A stretch of DNA of 64,000 bases. It comes from Mesaphorura yosii (taxonomy: Eukaryota > Arthropoda > Collembola > Poduromorpha > Tullbergiidae). Under the pieces are notes generated by a model that saw only the letters and a program-made list of their open reading frames with translations, did no database searches and was not told the origin of the DNA. This document shows, in pieces, positions 15,001 to 26,513 of the stretch (the first letter of the stretch is position 1; every line of letters begins with the position of its first letter). The stretch covers positions 62,001-126,000 of the forward strand of contig WIXG01000076.1 in assembly GCA_009869945.1 (NCBI GenBank). The letters run 5' to 3'. The position numbers and the translations under genes were made by a program.

Positions 15001-18000
15001 CACCAAATCGAAGGATGAAGAGCAGGAGTCACGGTAAGACTATGTACGATGGTCGTCATCTAACCTGCCTTGTAAGCCCGTATTTCTGCGTGCAAAACAG
15101 CACAAGAAAACGAAGCGAACGCAGCGGGTCGGGCTACGATTCCTTAGTACACACTGGAAGCCCCATTGGATCCCGCAAGTCTGTCAAACAGAACACATCC
15201 AATTCCCGGTTCAAATCACCTCCTGTGAGCACCTTCGGGCAAAGTGAAGTCACCGTCTTTCACATTCCTGGACTAGATGTCAAGGTCAGTCACTTGCACT
15301 TCCTACTTGCCCATTGTCTTGTGAAACTTGTGCCTTGTCAATAGATCCACTATGACTCACACGTGCTTTACGAGGAGAAAGAGTCGCACATCTTTTCACC
15401 GAGACTTGACACCAGCAACTACTCGATTGGGTCTGGTCCACCTGGTTTTGCAGTTGGACGAAAGGGAGGCACCAAGAAGGCCAGTTTGTTTGCGTGGATG
15501 ACCTTGCATTCTGTCCCGGAGGAAACAATTATCAGTCCCCACATCTTGGACTTCCTTGAGCAAACGCTGGAACCAATTCCAATGCCACTAAACCAAAAAG
15601 GTCTGGATGACACCAGTGTCAATACCGGTAAGGCTTTGCTAGCATTTTCCGCACAGCCTGATACATGAATCAACTGCGTTACTTTTTAATTCGTATAGAA
15701 GTGGCTAGCGGAGCCGCTAGCACCTACTACACATCGTTTCCAGTCGACGTGGTAGTATATTTTCACATGCAACCCTCAACGTTCAGATTTTCTTGCCAAC
15801 CCGTATCACGGGTGGAGTGCATGCTCCGCTTGCCGTCTCTAGAGATCGTATTTTCGTCAAAACGAGCCGAAGAAAGCGAGTAAGTGCAAGATTCAATCAG
15901 CGATACACTGAAGTTGATAACACACGTGTAATAACTGAGCTTGATTTCACTTCGAAACAGTGCGTTCGAGAAAGCACCAAATGCCAGAGTTCCTATTCCA
16001 AAATCGAAGCTCTTCACTGAACTTGGAAGCAAGGACCTGAAGGAGAGTCAGTCGATCGTTGGTGGCATTAGTGTGACGGGATGTCTGTCAGATTTCTCAC
16101 TTTACATATTCCATCCGTACGGAGCAGCTAAGAAAACAAGTAAGCCATGGCTTGATGTTAACACAGAAGCTTCGGGTCTTTACCTTCAATTCACTTAAAT
16201 TATTCCAGCAACGGATTGGAGTCCATTGAGTGACAATGAACGCAAGGATTCTGTCAGCATGAATGTTGAGTTTATCAAGTTCAATCTTTCGAGAAGCCGA
16301 AAGGTGAATATCACGACTTCGAACGCAAACGTGTCCGACAGCAAAAACTTCCTTCAAAACAACTCAGAGCAACAACAGGCTGCTATCAGATTCTCAAGTA
16401 TGTGCTATGAGTGCTATCCGTGCTTTAAGTTAGAGTTTAGTGAGTACATTCTCGTGTTTCGTAGTTATCGTTGACGTTGGCTCGGCCTCATTCAAGAACG
16501 ACATGCGTCGTCTCACGGAAATACTTGCTTTCCCGAAAGCATGGTACCGGAGGTCAATAGTCCGAAGATTATTTCTTGGAGATCTCTCAACTGTTCCTGG
16601 GTACGGAGAAGATTCAGCTGTGTCTCACGAAGAGATGTCCGGCACTAGCACTCCAGCACATAAAGCGTAAGTGAAGGATAGAATAAAGTACTAGACGAAT
16701 TGACAACTGCGTCACTTTAATAGGAATAAGCGGCGCAATTCTGGCCCGGTGGGTTTGACAACTGCCCAGAAGGAGAAGCTTCGCTTAAATCTCGAAGGAG
16801 AGAAGGAACTACACCGCAGAGGCAGCAAGCTGGATTGTAAGTTTAAAGCAATTAAATACTCGACTCTGTGTTTCAGTTTAGAATTACTCTATTAATTCTA
16901 CTGTCGTACTGTCCCTCAGTTTTTACCGGCTCCCGGACATCTTTGAAAGACACGGCAAAAGATCAAGTTGGCAGCTCGAAGTGGGAAACATTAGTATTGT
17001 TTACGAGTAAGACTGTTCCTATTTACAAACTTTATCCATCCATCAGAAGAATCACATGATTTTCTTTGTGTTGCAGTTAATTTTACTAAACTCAATGTTC
17101 AGATGAATATGGGCAACGTCATGGGAAATGTCAGGTTCGTAATCATATAGTCAGTATTGCGATTCATTAATCTGGCAACGACTGAGATGACAAACTCTTT
17201 CCTTCGCAGTTGGCTTATTCGGGACGCCAAATCAGACGGCAGGCTTGCAATTGGCAGCAGTGGCCACAAGAATCTATACATCGGACTGGCAATTGACTCG
17301 TCTCACATTGATGCCAAAGGCGGTATCGTTGCTGGGACGTTCGAAGTAGTTCACTTCAACTCTTTCCTCCGAGCCAAAGAAGACACGGGCACAGAGCCTC
17401 ATCACACTGTTGGATTCAAAATGAACGGGCTTGAGCTCCGCCTGGATTTTATGGGCACGAGTGTTCTGATGGGCAGAGTGAGCGACTTGGAGGTGACGCT
17501 GAGGGACGAGTGGCAGGTCCATATCCCACGCCGACCTCGAAGTGACGTACAAATGGCAACTTACCGGTACGTTTTGATTAATCTTCGTCTCTGCATGTCA
17601 CAAGCTAATTAATTCTTCTTGTGTAGGCCGGCTGTTGTCTTCATTCATGGAGATCTCGGCTGGGACCAGCTTCAGCTCCTCATTTCAAAATCAACAAATA
17701 TTGATTTGATTAAAATGCACTGCAAGCTTGATGAGTTTTTCAGTCAGCAATTTAAAAGTAGCAAGTGGGTGTTTTCTACGCTGAACGCTCAAGAAGCGAC
17801 TTCCATGCCCCCGTCGAAACAGCCACAACAAACAGAACAAACCGGCCCAGAAAGTAAGGGGTTAAAAATAGCAAATGATTTTACACGTAGAGGATGATAT
17901 TTCATACTTGTTGCAGATGGGTTCGGAGAAGAGCTCAGGAGTCATCACCACTGGCAGAATGTCCTCGGGAAAGTTTCACTAATGTCTCTTAGCTCCCTTG

Positions 18001-19555
18001 TTAATCCATTTCCGGCCACGGGAACAGTATTGGGCGGAACAATGGATCTTCATGGCAATAACATATCCTTAGCATGTTTTCACGGAGTTAATTTCAAAGC
18101 TAAAAGTTGGGCCCTGTTCAGTTTGAAAGAGCCTTTCATCTCGTTCTCAACAGAAGCCCAAGAAACTCATTCTCAAGGCAAGGCATCTAATTAATCAAGA
18201 TTACGATTACGCTTGTTATTCCATTAATAATGAACATTTTGATGCCTACATTGCAGATTCAGGTGGAGTTCATGTCGTCCAAAACTTGAACTTTTCTCTT
18301 GGGCAAAATAGTCAGCAAACTTTGACAATAAGCAATGCACCACACGAGAGTATGGCCATGGTGTGCCGGATTACAAGAAACGTCATGTTCCCTCCACAAT
18401 TCAGGACACTGAATGAATGGTTCCACTATGCATTCGCACCTGGTGAAATCGATGGTGAGTGCACTTTTCGATGTCAACAATATTCTGGAAATTGGGAAGT
18501 CACGGCATGCCTTTCATTTCATTAATTTTCAATACCTTTCATTAATTTCTTGCAGATGTGCAACGGTTTCCAAGTTTGGAGAGGGAACGAGAGAGGTCGG
18601 ATGTGCCCGGTCGTTCTGTGGGAAGGCTTCATGATCCAAACCACAACCGAGAAGTAATATTTGCCTTGCCGTCCATGGAATTATTTTTTAAGACTGAACA
18701 TTTACAAGCAGTTAAAACAATCAGTATAGCAGGTAAGTGTTAGTGAGGATATACAGACATACATGATTTGAGAAGGAACTGGACAGTCAGATTCTGCTAT
18801 TATACTGTTATCACAACTGTATATTGTTTTGTAGAAATATTAGATAGACCAGAAGTTATATGCAGCTTCATAACCGAGTTTGCCGATCATATCTTCGTGA
18901 CGGTTGACGCCGAAGCGTTTTTCTTCTTGCACGATCTTATCACCTCATATATTAGGGAAAAGGACAAACTGGTAACATTACATCTATAAGCCATATGGGG
19001 ACATATGAGCGCAAAAAATATGAAGTTTTGATAAATAGGTGTCGGCTCAGTTGGCGGCTGGCAGAAGTCAAACTGGCGCGACATTAGAAGACAGAGAAGC
19101 TCAGATGCCAAGTACTTCTATGATGGAGTCAGAGGCCGGTCATCTGGACAAGAGCACGGCAACTTCAGTCATAACAACAGTATCCACATTAGAAGAGTCC
19201 GCATTCCAGAGAGACCCGAGAAATTACCATTGCAAGACCTGGCAACTGGAGCCGACTGTCAGGTTTGTGTGGAATGGAAGTATTCACCAAGCTGTTGAGT
19301 CGGTTTATTCATTCAATTCCTCCAACTTACAGGCTACTGTCTTGGGCTGGCAAGAGTATCGAGCCATATGGTGTTGACTACATCCTTCATAAGCTGGGCT
19401 TTTCTCACGCGAGGATAACAATACCAAAATGGATGCAAAGGGGCTTTATGGACCCACTTGATAAAATTTTATCACTGCTAGTCTTTCGTATGATAGATTT
19501 AGCTAAGAGCGATCAGCAGAAGCAGAAGCACGATGAAAATCGAGCTATTAAGTGA
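1..19555 (+). CDS. BLTP1: BLTP1 / tweek / KIAA1109 orthologue, 5'-truncated by window edge (70 exons)
   Basis: Bridge-like lipid transfer protein 1: family members form a long hydrophobic groove (repeating beta-groove fold) that moves phospholipid between membranes at contact sites, anchored in the ER by an N-terminal membrane segment. Here 70 exons splice in one open frame of about 4,655 codons ending in TGA at 19553-19555. The human protein is about 5,000 residues, so roughly the first 200-350, including the membrane anchor, lie upstream of the window. Recognised family blocks include GRLVFGN and EPPRLMGEGF-like segments near the start (exons 2-3), WGIDIKCGKGTDFSYGPWADRQR across exons 4-5 (recognised in part), LTTDLLNHLVFVQKVFMKEVNEV across exons 41-42 (recognised in part), the ILAFPKAWYRRS block in exon 59, and the C-terminal GVDYILHKLGF and PKWMQRGFMDPLDK. 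A Lys/Glu-rich coiled coil is in exon 49. No frameshift or premature stop was seen. Confidence 0.97.
13878..14328 (+). other. Long BLTP1 intron (451 bp)
   Basis: This intron separates the exon ending in the DFRRDW...KLRR block from the exon carrying the KQRVTFGE segment. It is several times longer than nearly all other introns of the gene; the next one, 14449-14724, is 276 bp. I looked for a cassette exon in the compatible phase: the acceptor-like site before 14221 opens directly onto an in-frame stop. I saw no foldback structure, only short inverted motifs. Regulatory content is possible but nothing specific is visible. Confidence 0.6.
18178..18256 (+). other. GC-AG intron in BLTP1
   Basis: The exon ends ...TCTCAAG and the intron begins GCAAGG, the usual context of the rare GC donor class, and ends TTGCAG at 18256. 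Reading joins as G|AT, giving Asp in the same frame, and the alignment to the family continues without a gap. No GT donor in the neighbourhood keeps the frame, because an in-frame TAA follows at about 18192. Confidence 0.8.
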
Positions 19556-20738
19556 TTCGTGATTCTGTCGCGAGCATGAAAACCTAACTGACTGATGGGT
19601 TTCTCATTTTTTAAAATAAATAATTGTGATTCAAGATATTTCGTTTTTTTTTGTCTCTTTCTAAACTTCGCTAGAGAAATGTACTCAACACGAAAATTCT
19701 CGTAAATTCGTAATGATGCTCAGGATTAGCGCTTCGATGTTAAAATAGTTTACTTAGATGCAATACCGAAATGTGATCAAATATAAACTTGCTGTGTACT
19801 CCATTCTGAGTTTAACCTTTGCCAAGCCACTAAAACAATAAATGTACTTATGATCTCTGTTGTTTCATTAACCACGTCTTGGCTTCTTGATCATCACTTT
19901 CTGGCTCAAAAAATAAAAACTATAAGCATAAAAAATTCGCACCAAGAATTTTCAGAAGTAAATCAAATTGTTTATTCATGCAAGTTGTAGTCGTCAATTG
20001 GACTGACTAAATCGTGCATGTTTGGGTGAACACTAAAATTTTAATACTTCTGTTATTCCACGCATGTTTTATGAAGACTGAAAACGGGTGTCGTCTCGCT
20101 CAAGGATTTTCAGTTTTTACAGGGCTAACAATTATCTGCTGCACGTAATTAACTCATTGAAGTTAAGTCTAATACAAAATAGACAGAGGCAAGTCAAGAG
20201 GTTTTGATTATGACAACGTTTAGAAAGAGAGAGAACAAAGACTTACATCCTAACGACTAAGTTACATTAGCACCAGATTCCATCATCTCATCGTTAAATA
20301 AATCTACCACATATGATCTAGTATATTTATGTCTATTGCAAAATCACATATCGTTTACAAAATTGATGAGTTTATAATTGTAATCTTCTGCCGTCGAGTC
20401 GAGTTAAAAGTAGTGATTATTAATACTGACAAATTTTGAAATAGTCTCCCAGTACTCATTCCTGCTAATACTTTTGTATTCAATTTTTCAACTGTGTTTC
20501 AGACTTTCGCACCCCAACTTGGGATCGTACATTCATTCGTGAAAATAGAGGATTCAGAGTTTGAAGTAGAAATTTTCTAGAAGGTCAGTTATGTAGATTC
20601 TATCACTTCCTATTTGTACTAGTATGTTTAGTAAAAAGGACTGTCGACTATCACTAGTGTTAGTAAGAAGGTTACACTTTGGTATCTAATTGCTAATACA
20701 GTCTAGGCTACAAGGAGACAGAGTTTACAAGACAGTAA
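19556..20738. other. Convergent 3' UTRs of BLTP1 and TRMT9B; no gene
   Basis: This 1.2 kb between two converging stop codons has no supported coding segment and is AT-rich. Besides the plus-strand signals it holds TTTATT at 19971-19976, an AATAAA on the minus strand, about 760 bases beyond the TRMT9B stop. If used, the TRMT9B 3' UTR ends roughly 100-150 bases from the distal BLTP1 signal. No hairpin or repeat stood out. Confidence 0.6.
19615..19660 (+). terminator. Polyadenylation signal of BLTP1
   Basis: AATAAA lies at 19615-19620, about 60 bases after the BLTP1 stop, and is followed about 20 bases later by a T-rich/GT-rich stretch (around 19639-19660) of the kind bound by the cleavage machinery. 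A second AATAAA at 19837-19842 could serve a longer 3' UTR. Confidence 0.7.
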
Positions 20739-23700
20739 TCAAATGGTCCACACTTGTACCTTCTCAACTATGCACCACCAGTGTGCGTGGTCATAATATG
20801 AAGAGATTACATGCAAATTTTGCACGTACTTTTCGATCAGTTTGTCCAGTTCACCCTCGCGAAACACGTGATAGTATCTGTGGTAGGTCAAGAGCGCCGA
20901 GTCCTCCGTGTCCTCGGTTCCGGTGAACCAAGTCTTGGACGGGTCCAACCTCTTGACACTCTCCGCGCTTCCGCTACTCCCTGCCTTCTGGCTAGATGGC
21001 ACGGGTAGTGTGATGAGTGACGGGTACGACGACTTGTGGTGGGTGGAGGAAGAGTTTGTCAAGGAAGACTTGGCGGAGGTCCACGAATCGAACGAGTCCC
21101 CGCCCCGAATTGAACAGGAGCAAGTTGAGGACATGCGGATACTCGAGTCCAACGAAGGGTTTCGGGACGGCTGCTGTTTGCCAGTCAAGTTCTCGATGGA
21201 GTCGAATAATGACTCTTTCTCTTCAAACTCCTCAGAAGTTTTGGCTGCCGCTACCGAATCGGAAGAGGAGTATGATGCGGTGTCGCAACTGGCACCCTGC
21301 TGAGCCTCGTCTTCGAACTTTGTGTGCGGCGACTCGTCTGTGATGCTCGCGGGCCATTTTGCGTCGGGACCTTTCTGCTGGAACTTCTTCACTTCGCCAA
21401 ACAACATTTTCTCGCCGGACGTCCGTCTTTCGGGCGTTATGCGCTTGGAATGCTGATTGTCTGTGTGTAAAATGTCGGACGGCAAAGAGTGCAACCACTC
21501 CGACGTGTTTCCGAACCTGGACATTGTGTTTTTAGGCCGAGCTTTGGGACTTGAGGTCGAGGCCAGGTTGTCGAATGATGATGACAATATCTTGCCGCTT
21601 CGTTCTTCGGTTTTGGGTTGGGGTAAACTTTCTCCGCCAGACTCGTCCTCATTCTTTTCATTATCTGACTCGATGAGCACCGGCAACTTGCTGCAAGGTT
21701 CAAAGTGCATTGACGACACCTTGTCGGTTTCAGTCCCCGTTGAAGCCTGTTGATATGGCTGTGGAGGTGGTTTCTCTTTCACTTGATCGGAAAAGAACAA
21801 AGGCCCTGCATGTTCCTTCGAAGTATCTTTGGAATCCTCCGACTCGGTTAAGGCTGTTGAAATTTGTTGTGCGCTTTCTTCGTTCAGGACACTGACCACG
21901 CTGCTCACAGAGTTTGGCGAGGACGAAGAAGTGTCCGAAGTGTCGACGTCGTCCGTTTCAGGGTTGAACAACTCCAAGGCCAGTTCTTTCGGCAGACTTC
22001 GTCGAACTTGCTGTCTCGTTAATATAGTTTTGGTTTCAGATACAACGCCTGGCTTCCGGAGCACGACGATCTTTTCAATCTTCTCGCTCTGACGCTTTGT
22101 GCTTTTTAATGGAGTGCTGGAGGATTCGACGGTTGCTGCTGTGTCGTCACTGATTACGGTTAGCACGGCTTTTGAAGACGATACCTGCGGTGGATCTGTG
22201 CTAAGTGAAGACTTTGTGAGCGGTCCCTGAGGCTCCGTATGTTGTTGTGGCTGAGGAGAAGTGGACGTCTTTTCCTTCTGAAGGAGAACTGAACTTGTTT
22301 CTTCAAAGACAAATTTGACTTCAGGCTCCTCAGGCCTTGCGTCGTACGGCATACTAACACCAGCAGGTGGAATGGGGAATCTTGTTGGGCTCACATCGGG
22401 ACTCTTTCTGCGACCGTACAGTTCGGACGCTAACGGTGAAGGGCTCTTCGGAGTATTGTAGTTTGGCGGTGAAAGTTTGGAGGCTGGTGATTTTGGCGAT
22501 CTGTCCGAGTCGGTACTGTTAGCACGTGTGTCACTGTTGAAGAAGCAGTTGTCGTTCGCGGTTACAGAATTCTCGTCCACCCTCGGAATGAAGATGACTG
22601 ACGCGAAGCTGTCCTCGGAATCGACGCTCGTGTCACTCTGGAAGCTGGAATCTTTCGAACTATCAGAGCCTTCCTCTCTGGACAGTTTCCGAACATGTCG
22701 TACACCGGGAATGAGCTTCCCGCTTCCATTGCCATTCTCGTGGCCAAGTTCATTTTCAGAGGGTCGTCGCTTCAGGTAAGGGGGCGATGTGAGCGGACTC
22801 ATAGACATACTTCCGTCGTTCTTGCCAACGTTTAGCGAGCCAACTGAACTCCGTCGCAAGAAGAAGGGCGGGAAGAGTCCGCGTCGTTGCACTCCTTCCT
22901 TCGACCCACGACGCAGCAACGAGCCGTTTCCAACTCCGTTGTCAGCCTCGGTGTTCTCGTCTGTGGTTTTCCAGTTTTTGAGCATTCGCACGAATCCGTT
23001 CCGGATTGAACTACCGCCCTGCATGACTTGCTTCACTGTGGGATGACTGGGCGAAGAAATCGGCTCGTAGATTCCAGAGTTGGTGTTGGCGCCGCTGGTG
23101 CCGTTTTCTGACGGCTCGGAGCTTCTGAACCTGTTACTAAGGTTGGTTTTCAGTAACTGAATGCGCTTCACGTTCGAATGGTTGAAGAAAGCTTCCTTCA
23201 TCTGATCCCATCGCGTGTTCTCTCTCCTTGTGTAGATAAGTTCCTCGTTGAGCGAGCACTGCTTCTGGATATTTTGCCTCAGTTTCTCTTTTTCCTTAAG
23301 CCGCTCCGTGAAAATAAGGTCTTCGTTCAGGGAAGTTTGCTTCCAGATGGAGGAGAGTCCGTGGTTGACGCGAAGCGACTGATCAGGAGGCCGCAGAGTG
23401 CTACTTTTAAACTCGGGTAAGTTTTTGACAGACTGCTGGATATCCTTCCAGCATGCGCCATCCGACGAGAACTGTTCGGAGGGAGGAAGCTGAGTGAAGG
23501 TGTCGTCGTTGCGGTCGATCGCCTCGTAGCTTGTATTGCTAAGCAGTGATATCCTGTGTTCCAAAAAACCGCTATCATTGTCACTCGCGCTCGGATGCGG
23601 AGGACTGGAACCGAGTGACTGCTTCTGCTTGACCAGCACTGGTCTTCCCCCCGCTCTCTCTTTCTCAATCCCAGCACTCGTGCTTGGAACCGCGTTGGAG

Positions 23701-26513
23701 GTTTCAATCGAGGCTGAGAAAGTGCTGGAGTCGGAGTCCAGCTTGATTATAATCTTGGTGTCATTTGAACTATTCATACTGATTTCCAGCGACTCGAAAC
23801 TGTCTGTCTGCACCGCTTTGTGACGCACAAAGTCCGGGAACTGAACATTCGGGTCATCGGGGGAGAAATTTTCTGAAAGACTTGGCGGTGGCTCAACCAT
23901 ACCGGCGGCACTGGTGCAAGGTTTGTGCGCTGAGTTGCTGCCATTATTGTGAGTGCTCCGCCTGAAATGTTCGATGGGGTTTTTGCTTCCTCGGAAGAAG
24001 GATATCGGAATCATGCCCAAGAGGTCGCTTAAGCTTTTCGATTTAGGCTGCACGTCAATGGTATTGGCCGACTGCTGGATTCCACACGTCGTCTCGAGCG
24101 TGCGTCGTCTGAAATCACCCCCAAGTTCTAAATACTAATCTCAAACGACCAGGCGTTAAGCAATTATGATTACCTTGTCGGGTTCAAAGCATTCGACAGG
24201 AGAAATCTACTATGAGTTGAATCCTGCAACTGAAGCAGTTCTGCAAATTCGGTGGATTCGAGCTGTCTCAGCTCGATGGGCATGAAGTCCTCCAAATTGT
24301 CGTCGTTTCCCGCCGCAAATGGCTCGTTCAGCTCGTCCTGGTCTTCGAAGCCTTGCAAGAACCAAGGCGTCCGGCCTCCACGGTTCCTCTTTGTGCCGGC
24401 CAATTTCTGCGTAAAATCATCAACATTGGAATCGTTTCATCGATACACCTGCCGTGCTTGTAGGTACAATTCATGCAATCGAAAAATGACCAACACGAAA
24501 ACGGGATGTGTCTCACTCAAAGTATATGTGCGTTTTACCTGCAACGCTCTCCGCACGAAACTGTAGCAAGATTCGTTTGGACTGGATAGATCGGAGCTGC
24601 TATGTGAACTGCTTGGATAGTGAGGATCAATAGATCGTCCGCGGTGCCGTACTTTTCCTGCACGTCTTCTGCATTCTCGACTACGTGAAAGTAAAAAAAT
24701 TACTTCAGCACGTAGTCAAAGGTATTGGCTTAAAATGCTTGAGAGCCTCTGCATCGGCACCCCGGTAGTCTCACGATTGCATTATCCTCCTGCTCTTATT
24801 ATCTGCTAATTTCCATTGCAATCAGATTCTAATTCTAGACTTGTTTTACCTTAACGAGGGAAATGAGTCCGAGTCCGAGGTTTGCGTGTAAGCATGGTAA
24901 TGGGTGACATCGTCGTCCGACGTGGTCGTCGTCGTAGAATTCAGATCACGTTCAATTGACGAGGTTTTATCGTCGCTGCTGGAAAGCGTTGGTTTGTTCC
25001 AGGGAACAAGAACATCTTGCGAGTCAAACTGTGAACGTCAAAACGAACACATTCGAGTAACCTGAAGTGGCTACTTGCCTTACGATGGCGCATTGCGATT
25101 GCATTCACCTTTCTGTGTCGCTGTTCCATCGCCCAGACAGAGACCATGAGTTTGCCACCGATTCGCAGCACTCGCGACAACTCTTTGAGTGCCTCCACTC
25201 GCCGTTCCATTGTCGCAAAATGATGAATGACAGCCACGGAGAGTACGGCATCAAAACATTCGTCCCGAAATGGCAGCGTCAAATTGTCACAGACGAGGAC
25301 CTGCATTCGATGGTGAAAGGGTCATTTCGTGATATTTGCACAACTTCATTTTGGTTCGTTACTCTGAGCCCTGACATGGCTGTCTGTCGTATGTCGTTCG
25401 GTGACAAATAAACTCGTACCACGAGAATAATGGACTAAAGAGGACACCGCGACCGATGCTGGACAAAGAAAGGTCTTAACTTCTAGTAAGGCAGACAGGT
25501 CGTATGCATTGCTCTGGGGAACTAGAGACAATTTATGGCTTTACCTCGTGTTCCTTCTCACGGGCAATGCTGGTGAGGTTCACACAATGATCAAGCCCAA
25601 TTTTGTAGATGTTTGGATTCACATCCAAATACTTCCCGTTTCCACAGCCTGCAACCAATAACAAGTAGATAACCACGGGCGTAATTTCAGTGTTTACGCG
25701 GCTGCGGTATGCTCTGTAAGCTATGACGCATGCGGAGCGAGATGTTTATTGATCCATTTATTATTATTGCTTGATTTATTATTCAAAATCATTAGCCAAG
25801 TACGGACGGCAGTGACTGCAGTCGACAGCCTCTTTCGCCTTGTTGCTAACTCATTTATTAATTTATCCGGTTCATGCGTTTAACCGAATAACTTTTCTAC
25901 TTGGCGAAAACTGAAAAACAACAGCGCGACTCGGCAAGTGCGTTAAGGCGCACGCAAGTATTCTAAATCTACCAGGCCTACATTTATCGCCGATAGCTAG
26001 AGCGTTGTCTGTGTCGGTGAAGAAGAGGACTCGCGTGGGCTGGCAGTAATCCGTGTGTGGGTTTCAGATCAACAAAATACAAATGTCAATGAGGATTACA
26101 ATACACTTCTTGTATTGAAATCTGCAAAGTACGTTTGTCCATTTGTAGTGTAATAAAATCTCGCAACTCTTTGCCATCCGTTGTTGTGAATTGTATCAAC
26201 AGTAATTTGAGCCGAAGACACACGCTTTGAAGTGCATTGTTCTCCAACCGCGCTGTCCAATAACTCTGCTGCCTTTCATTGTTTACTTACCAACGTCACA
26301 AACGACAGATCCAGGCTCCAAATCCAGCAGGAACTGTTTCACCCTTGGCCAAATTCGGTGCCTGGGATCGTTGAAATGGGACGCAATCTGCTGGTACACG
26401 TCGTGCACGTACGCCTTCTCCAGTGCAATAGACCGGGCTTCGCGCTCCTTGCTCGAGGTACAGTCGTCCAGTTTGACGGAGTTGATGCTCGTTGAACTCC
26501 ATACTGTTTCCAT
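20739..26513 (-). CDS. TRMT9B: TRMT9B (KIAA1456 / fire dancer) orthologue, tRNA-methyltransferase-like protein
   Basis: Trm9/ALKBH8-family SAM-dependent methyltransferase. Trm9 and ALKBH8 methylate wobble uridines in tRNA; the fly orthologue acts at synapses, and its reaction is less clear. Seven exons: 26291-26513, 25545-25648, 25109-25300, 24850-25028, 24539-24680, 24174-24406, 20739-24108, joining in frame to 1,480 codons. The start at 26513 is the first ATG, with an in-frame TAA just upstream. Residues 35-80 match the family (YVHDVYQQIA, WPRVKQFL), SAM motif I DVGCGNGKYL is at 73-82, LPFRDECFDAVLS...IHHF at 118-137, and QDVLVPW near 177. The last 45 residues carry YYHVFREGEL, the conserved tail. 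Human TRMT9B is about 450 residues; the excess is the Ser/Thr/Pro-rich, probably disordered region on the last exon. Confidence 0.93.

Larger units (their letters stand above)
3..19555 (+). other. BLTP1: Exon map of BLTP1 (coding segments read from splice sites and phase)
   Basis: Exons, all phase-checked: 3-146, 220-366, 442-565, 628-716, 774-980, 1059-1196, 1286-1436, 1509-1664, 1723-2005, 2079-2253, 2332-2469, 2542-2748, 2815-3012, 3086-3511, 3583-3761, 3827-3994, 4090-4252, 4326-4384, 4446-4719, 4802-5116, 5185-5352, 5435-5528, 5611-5935, 6005-6257, 6332-6663, 6736-6802, 6895-7143, 7226-7593, 7658-7838, 7916-8203, 8272-8386, 8453-8502, 8557-8681, 8756-8924, 9001-9492, 9561-10132, 10192-10587, 10673-10856, 10926-11114, 11183-11329, 11392-11610, 11679-11807, 11876-12170, 12244-12461, 12543-12656, 12742-12834, 12913-13081, 13147-13376, 13446-13646, 13717-13877, 14329-14448, 14725-14817, 14893-15033, 15101-15284, 15345-15627, 15699-15879, 15961-16139, 16209-16397, 16465-16666, 16724-16836, 16920-17006, 17077-17134, 17210-17566, 17627-17853, 17917-18177, 18257-18454, 18556-18732, 18835-18971, 19039-19262, 19333-19555. 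The summed length is a multiple of three. The intron after 18177 is GC-AG; the others follow GT-AG. Introns are 54-102 bp except two longer ones. Boundaries are by eye, without transcript data. Confidence 0.88.

Noticed and set aside
20908-23823. Many ORFs of 80-131 codons on the plus strand opposite TRMT9B
   Set aside because: Antisense shadows of a long, Ser-rich open exon; the minus strand frame has the conserved C-terminal tail.
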